Positions 58,461-64,000 of a stretch of 64,000 nucleotides of DNA are shown here, piece after piece. This stretch comes from Dasyornis broadbenti (taxonomy: Eukaryota; Chordata; Aves; Passeriformes; Dasyornithidae), in assembly GCA_013397935.1 (NCBI GenBank), contig VZRN01005851.1:2144184-2208183 (forward strand). The letters are read 5' to 3'. Within the stretch, counting starts at the first letter, position 1; every line of letters starts with the position of its first letter. The position numbers and the translations under genes are program-made. The notes beneath the pieces were generated by a model, which worked only from the letters and a program-made list of their open reading frames with translations, had not been told where the DNA came from and made no database searches.

Positions 58461-61400
58461 CTGTTCAATGATAAAAGTATGTATTAGTTGAAGTTCTCTA
58501 CTACTGTATAATCAGCTACACTAAATCATTCTTTAACATTTCAGTTATAATGAGCAGGTGGGCTAGAAACATTGAGCAATTAGTTACTGGATGATCACTC
58601 TGCACACAAGTCAAGGCTGGTAACTTCAAGGCCCTATGCACTAAGAGGCTAAAACATAAGACAAAAAGCAAAGACGACTTTATCTCTCTCTCTGAAGTTG
58701 AGCGGGCAAGCTACATGTTAATCATCAAGCGATCTTAGCACCAGGCTGTCTATGTATAGAGTTTCAATGTAGCTAAGGCCACAGCTTCATGTATACTTTA
58801 AACTTTTACAAATTAGCAGCAGCATGAAAAGCCAGCAACTCCTCCTCCTAACCATTCAGTTTCATTTTCACCATGTTTCCTTCCTTAAGGAAAAACAGTG
58901 CAGCAAACTAGACTGAGAAACTAATCCATGTTAATCATTTCTTTAATTAAGTCACTGTTATAAGAAAGAACACATTACTACTATATTTGTGTAACAACTC
59001 AGCAATATTATAGTCTAAATGCAATACTACTCTGTGAATGTTACAAAGAGGTTGTTCAAAGGTACAGTACAAGATGCAACAAACCAAATTAACAATGTTA
59101 CTGCTGTTGACAAAAATGGCAAATCTGTTCTTCACCTTCTCTTTGATTTCTTGCTCCTACCACTTTGTGTGAGTTCTGATGCTCCAGCTCCCTACAGCTG
59201 CAAACACTGAAGGCAGCAGCTTTTGCCATTTTAGCAAGTTCAAATGGTTCAAGGAAGTTTCTGATCTGCCCCAGAGCTGATGCAACGAGGAAGTGAGGGC
59301 CACAAGATCAAGAGCAGAGGGAGTCCACCCCTTTGCGGCAGCAGGAAGTTATTACATCAGCTCAGCTGTCTGCTGAGCCAGAACCATAAATACAGGTTCT
59401 AAGGCTGCCTCTTCCATACTGTCAGCCCTCCCTCCCTATTCCTTCCATGTCTCCATCCACAGAACTACCAGGATTGTTCTCTTCAAAATGAATCTGTCTT
59501 TTAATTCAGGTTAAGTTTTGTTTCTCTTTTTTACTAAGCAAACAGTAAAAATTTGGGAAAAAGAGCATTTTATAGACCAAGTTGCCTAGTCTCCAAACTA
59601 CAATCTTATGAGGAAGCTCTCACTAGTCATATAAACTTTTGATTTGGATGATTTTTTAGCCCAGCATTGAGTTACTCACCAAAATAAGGAGCGTGAAGCA
59701 TGGGGAAAAAAATAACCAAAACCAATCGAACAAACAAAATCTAACACATACCCTCGCCCCAAGCCTATTAATATTTGTTTTGAGGGAAAAGAATTAACTA
59801 TACCCAGCTAAAACATGGTATATTAAGAAAATTACCTCAAGAGATGAACTGTGCATCATGCCAGCATAAGTCTTGAAGGTCACATTGGCTGGATTTATCA
59901 TACTCTTTAGCTTCTCAACAGTGAGGGAACCGAACATTAAAGGAACCAGGGGGTCACAGTCCCCATGGCACTGAAGAACGGCAATATCCTTGTTGACACC
60001 ACTGATAGGGCCCTGGGAGGGGTGGAATTAGACAGGACAAGAGAAGAGACAGTAAGTTGAGATAAGGCTAACACCTTTGAAACAAAATAATCCCATGGCA
60101 CTATATCCTAAGGCATGACAAGCAAATTGAATTCTGAGGGGAAAATAGTACAATGTATAGTCTGCAAGCTCCTTATGAAGTAAGCTCTGTACCTAACAAC
60201 ACATTAAGCTCAAAGACTTGAAAACAAAATTTTGGCAAAAGAATTTTATAACAAAATCATTATTTCTGGCCTAGTGAAAAACCTGAAACTTTGTTCAAAC
60301 ACTCAGTCTCTAATAAAATAGTGCCTTGCAGATGGAACAAATGGCAGATAGGAGATCTTTAATACAAATTTCTAACCTCCTTTAAATTTTTTAGGAGTGT
60401 CATTTTAAGCAGAAATAGCTACTGAGTGTTTCTTCATTTTCCTCACTCACCAAAATCTAAGACTCCCAGAGCCTATTTTAAAAACTTCCAAGTTATCAAA
60501 GAACTGTCAATATCTGGTAATAATGATGGCCACTAATTCCTGCACAAGATACAATCTTCAGATATAATCATTCCCCAAGTGCAAATTATCTTAGGAAAGA
60601 AACAAATACCTGAGGAAAAGAGGCCCGTAGAGGAAGCCAACAGCTGAGGGCTATAACACCTGCTAATTTTTGATGTGTTGTAAGAGCTGTATACAGTGAT
60701 AAAGCACCTCCCTAAAATAAAGGGATATAAGTATTAGAATAGTGACAGTAATGTTTGTTTCAAGATATCTGATTTCTCCTTTAAAGGTCTTTGTCTGTTC
60801 CAATCTATTCTTCTTGAGAGCCAACACTAAAACCAGTATTTTTGTACAATATTTGGTTTGCTTTTCCTCCTCCCCTCCAAGTCCATGTGGTCAATTCAGA
60901 AGTAAACCAGCAAATTTACTGTAACTAACAGCTGTCAAAAAAAAAACCAAAAAAACCAGACTATTACTCACAACAGTGTTATCACTACTTTAATATTTAT
61001 TTGCATGCATACTGGGGAGTTGATGTATGGATCAATTAATCTACTAACCTACCTACCACAGATGCCTTACAAGTATGAAGCGAAAGATTTCCCAAAATAA
61101 ATTCAGACCAGCAAATATCTAGCAAATTCAATTAAAAATACTACCAAGATTTTCAAGTAAAACTATGTAGGTTATGTGCATAAAGATTTTAAACAGACTA
61201 TTAATTTTAATACCTTTTTTACATATGCATGCTCATTGTCCAGTGAACAGTAATTATTTGCATAAAACTAAAATACTTCATTTGTTAAAGCAAAGGAAAA
61301 TTGCCAACTTAAAATTTTAGAGGAATCTAACATCAGCTGATTTCAATTTAAGTGTCAGGGTTTTGCAAGTTAATAAAGCTAGGTTACTTCCCTAGAAAAA

Positions 61401-63034
61401 AGACAATAGTTCTTTCCAACTATACCTTACCTGAGAAAAGCCTCCCAGAATAATTCGATTAGAAGGAATCCCATTTTTCACTTCTTGATCTATCAGTGCT
61501 TTAACTGCAACATAAATAAAGGCCAGTAGTTAAAATCCACTCCATTCTCTAGAAAGTCCAGAAGTGGAAAGATGCCTTCTTCCTGGCATCAACAGAAAGC
61601 TAGTGAAGGGAAAATCTAGGCTGCTATACATTAAAAGTATCAAATGAACTAGAGCATAATAAGAAATTTCAGTACCACCAAAGAGTAAAACATACAAGTA
61701 AGTCTTGCAAAAGCCCCACTGCTGGGAAAATGGCATGCCTTTCCAAGTAAAAGCAACACAACTGGCTGCTAATTTAGCTCTAACCTGCTGTGCTACCCAA
61801 AAGCTCATAAAAAAAACTACACTTGTTCCCATATTTCAGAGTATGAAGTGTTTATACTGATGAACTACTCTACTTACTAATAAAGTTAAAAAACAAAGAA
61901 ATAAACAACCCATCTAGCTAAACTCTGGTCAGTGATTATACCACATACACATATTCTTTTCCCTAAAACGCTGTCTTTGGAAAACCTGTTTCAGCCTGAT
62001 AAATTCATTTTGAAGAACACCCAGCAGTACTTTTAAGACATAAACAATATTCCTAAGCATACCACTCTCCGCCGCCTTCTTGATCCCAGCTTCATCTTCC
62101 TGTGAATCTGGAGAAAGTCCAACGATATCAAACCTTACCAAAACATCAACAAGAGCATTACTCATTAGAGCATCCATTCTACTTCCTTAATAGACAAATA
62201 ATAACATTTGGATCTTTTACAAAAAAAATGATAAAAATGTTAGCTGTCATATTGTTTTGTACCAACTACCCATAGATTACAAGAAGCAGTGGACAATCTG
62301 TGAATGTAGTTTAAAAAATTAGATCTAGTCAACAAGGCTTTTCTGAGTTTTGACATCTTCTGTAATTTACTGCAGATTAAGCAGCACAGTTTTGATATTT
62401 GCTCCAAAAATATTAGCAGAAATTTTGCTGCATGTACAAATTAAAATATGGTTTGAAGAAATACAAGAAAAACAAACAGAAGTTACTTAAGGAGGAAAGG
62501 GAAAAAAAAAAAAAGCCCAAAACCCAACAAAACTGAAGACTGGTTTAAGATCATTAAAATCGACCATATTCTTCTTGTTCTCTATTCAGAATGGATGTTC
62601 TAAAGAACAGTTTCAATATATCCTACTAAGCCACCAAATATTACTCACTAGTAGCAATAATATTTCCACTCCAAATCTCTACTTCTACTGACTATGAATT
62701 CAGACACAATGCATACTACAGACCATACCTATAAAATAAAATGGGGTTTTATTCTAAGACATACAGATTAGTCCTGGGAATAACCACTACCACAGATACA
62801 AAAGGATAATTAGAGTATACTCATGACAGCCCTTTTATAAGAACAGAACTAAAGAAAAAAAGGTTTTTACACTTGCATGTGATTAAAACCATGTTTAGGT
62901 TGTTCATGATTTTAAATTAAGAACAATGAGTTCATACCACCAGATATAATTTGATTAGAACCATCTACATTTGAACAAATACTTACCATGATGGCATAGA
63001 CATATTCATGTTCAAAGAAACTGGCATAACTGGC
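58407..63034 (-). CDS. LYPLA1: LYPLA1: acyl-protein thioesterase 1, C-terminal part of the CDS (5' exons outside the window)
   Basis: Six coding exons (526 bases) encode the C-terminal three quarters of an alpha/beta-hydrolase thioesterase. LYPLA1 removes palmitate from cytosolic and membrane-bound proteins such as G-alpha subunits and Ras, and also cleaves lysophospholipids. The catalytic triad is complete: the Ser in GFSQGG (spanning two exons), the Asp in HGDCDPLVP and the His in GMMHSS. Exon boundaries and phases agree with human LYPLA1, and the protein ends LPPID. The exons for the N terminus (human MCGNNMSTPLPAIVPAA to about the HA of CPHA) are not found up to 64000 and must lie to the right. 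The choice of LYPLA1 over LYPLA2 rests on sequence detail ([18 protein letters not shown]) and on the neighbours. Confidence 0.95.
58461..59835 (-). other. LYPLA1: LYPLA1 last intron
   Basis: GTAATT donor to ATTGAACAG acceptor. A somewhat GC-richer patch near 59230-59360 is unidentified. No gene seen. Confidence 0.88.
59836..60012 (-). CDS. LYPLA1: LYPLA1 exon with catalytic Asp and His
   Basis: 59 codons in phase 0. It contains [19 protein letters not shown] with the catalytic Asp, and TYAGMMHSS with the catalytic His. The acceptor is CCACCCCTCCCAG and the donor GTAATT. The last three residues (SLE) differ from human CQQ just before the exon end. Confidence 0.96.
60013..60609 (-). other. 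LYPLA1: LYPLA1 intron
   Basis: GTATTT donor to CTCCCAG acceptor. No other features. Confidence 0.9.
60610..60711 (-). CDS. LYPLA1: LYPLA1 exon following the nucleophile
   Basis: 34 codons, phase 0 on both sides: [32 protein letters not shown]. It starts with the Gly that follows the catalytic Ser-Gln. The acceptor is TTTATTTTAG. Confidence 0.96.
60712..61430 (-). other. LYPLA1: LYPLA1 intron
   Basis: GTAAGG donor to TTTTAG acceptor. No other features recognised. Confidence 0.9.
61431..61504 (-). CDS. LYPLA1: LYPLA1 exon with the catalytic Ser
   Basis: Two bases complete a Val codon, then [20 protein letters not shown] and GFSQ. The Ser of GFSQ is the nucleophile. The acceptor is TTATGTTGCAG and the donor GTAAGG. 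Confidence 0.96.
61505..62062 (-). other. LYPLA1: LYPLA1 intron
   Basis: GTATGC donor to TTATGTTGCAG acceptor. A 100-codon frame inside has no known motif. Confidence 0.9.
62063..62133 (-). CDS. LYPLA1: LYPLA1 exon [13 protein letters not shown]
   Basis: One base completes the Trp codon, then [20 protein letters not shown] and AES, ending one base into a Val codon. The acceptor TTTTGGTAAG has a weak pyrimidine tract and the donor is GTATGC. Confidence 0.94.
62134..62986 (-). other. LYPLA1: LYPLA1 intron
   Basis: GTAAGT donor to GGTAAG acceptor. Contains short A-runs (about 62501-62515). Nothing else seen. Confidence 0.9.
62987..63034 (-). CDS. LYPLA1: LYPLA1 48-base exon (cassette-type)
   Basis: 48 bases: one base, then [15 protein letters not shown] and two bases of a Trp codon. 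The acceptor is TCATTTTTAG and the donor GTAAGT. Because the length is a multiple of three, skipping removes exactly 16 residues in frame. I recall a human isoform of 214 residues, 16 shorter than the main form, which would fit. Confidence 0.93.
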
Positions 63035-64000
63035 CTAAAAATGAGAATGAACACCACTGACATAAGATATATACTGAAATTCAATAATGCAGATGCAGTT
63101 ACGTCATGAAATTACATATCCCCTAACTCTGTCTTACTTTTAAGCAGTAATTAACATTAGATGCTTTGCAGCATCTGTTGAAGAAACTCTCATGAAACCT
63201 ACCAGCCCAAACACATTTAATATTCAGGGTTGAATTACCACTCTCTGTGGAAAGCAAGCAAAACATTAATGGGTTGCTTTAAATGTGTGTGTATGTGAGC
63301 AAGTGCACCATATCATATGCATATTTTTAATATACATGTATTATTTGGTTATGCCTAAGTAGGAGATATTTATCACAGTTCCACACACACATTCAGGGGA
63401 TTAAGGCAATTAAGGCACCTTATACAGCAGCATCACCAGGAAGCAGCCAAATCCAGCACGTGGTGGATCCGAGCCTGGCCGCTCACACTTCTCTCATCAG
63501 CTGAATATGCTCAGGCAGTGCCTGCCTTCACTGCAGGACTCCTTCCCACTCCTGTGCTGCTGTGTGGCATCTTTTCAGCTATACCAAGACAGGTTCAATG
63601 GACCGTACCATGGATCAAACCTGGCTTTACTTTTAGTCTATGGATACTGAGCAGCATAAGTTCTGTGGGGAAGGACTGAAAGAAGACAAAGGGCAAGCAA
63701 AGAAAACAGCAGATACTGCTAAGCTCCCTTTGAATGGCTCAGCAAAGCTTGGCCATGTGGTAAAAAAAATTAATAAATCACAGCTCAGTAATACACCAAA
63801 ATATTTCTTCCTTCTCTCCCTATTATTTTGGCTTCACATCTACTAAGACCGCTGGAGCAAAAGACAATCTGAATTTTGTGTTAATATAAATTAAGATTAT
63901 ATTTTATTTGTTTCTCTACCACTAAGTAAACACTAGATAGATATTAATGCCTTATTTACTGATGCCTGACCAAATTGCACACAAAGACAGGCCAAATTGC
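63035..64000 (-). other. LYPLA1: LYPLA1 intron, running off the right edge
   Basis: No further LYPLA1 exon found. A GC-richer unidentified patch lies at about 63400-63640. A 68-codon frame at 63640-63846 shows no known motif. Confidence 0.75.

Noticed and set aside
1..64000. CRISPR arrays, operons, prophage, bacterial-type systems
   Set aside because: Introns, CpG islands and CR1 elements show vertebrate nuclear DNA. No regular spaced repeats or ribosome-binding sites were seen.
1..64000. tRNA, snRNA or snoRNA genes
   Set aside because: I looked for tRNA A/B boxes and the U6-type start and found no convincing match by eye. A covariance-model scan would be decisive.

Overview
This is a vertebrate nuclear genomic window, almost certainly from a bird. 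Long AT-rich introns with GT-AG splice sites separate short exons, there are two CpG-island promoters, and three truncated CR1 LINE 3' ends carry the avian-type ATTCTATGA-like terminal repeats. The gene order RGS20 (+), TCEA1 (-), LYPLA1 (-) matches the order I know from human chromosome 8q11. The species cannot be named from the sequence alone.

Layout. Bases 1-2080 are a CpG island holding two candidate first exons of RGS20, a regulator of G-protein signalling of the RZ group. Its cysteine-string exon (10076-10224), linker exon (14289-14375) and two RGS-domain exons (15223-15457 and 16695-16883) follow. RGS20 and TCEA1 converge: 16884 to about 23632 holds the two 3' UTRs and a CR1 fragment. 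TCEA1 (transcription elongation factor TFIIS) is complete on the minus strand in ten coding exons, from the ATG at 49531 to the stop at 23633. The predicted protein is 304 residues, with the LW/TFIIS N domain, the polymerase-binding central domain and the C-terminal zinc ribbon. Its CpG-island promoter lies at about 49040-49650. From 49880 to 58089 I see no gene. LYPLA1 (acyl-protein thioesterase 1) follows on the minus strand. Its last six coding exons are in the window (58407-63034), and its 5' exons lie beyond the right edge.

Functional links. RGS20 is a cysteine-string, lipid-modified GTPase activator for G-alpha z/i, and LYPLA1 is a depalmitoylating thioesterase. The two are thematically related, but I see no sign in the sequence of shared regulation. 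TCEA1 is a housekeeping factor that rescues backtracked RNA polymerase II.

Most notable observations. (1) The TCEA1 intron at 27305-28171 is a U12-type AT-AC intron with a perfect ATATCCTTT donor and a TTCCTTAAA branch site. (2) A candidate proximal RGS20 first exon, with its own start codon and a phase-0 donor, gives a predicted 252-residue isoform. A distal first exon would instead put an overlapping upstream ORF across the cysteine-string start codon. (3) There is a cluster of four TGAGTCA motifs in a decayed repeat. (4) Two adjacent perfect palindromes abut a CR1 fragment. (5) There is a ~158-base A/C-only tract in TCEA1 intron 1. No previously undescribed multi-gene system is evident. 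The three genes are well-known families, and the novelty is at the level of introns, isoforms and repeats.
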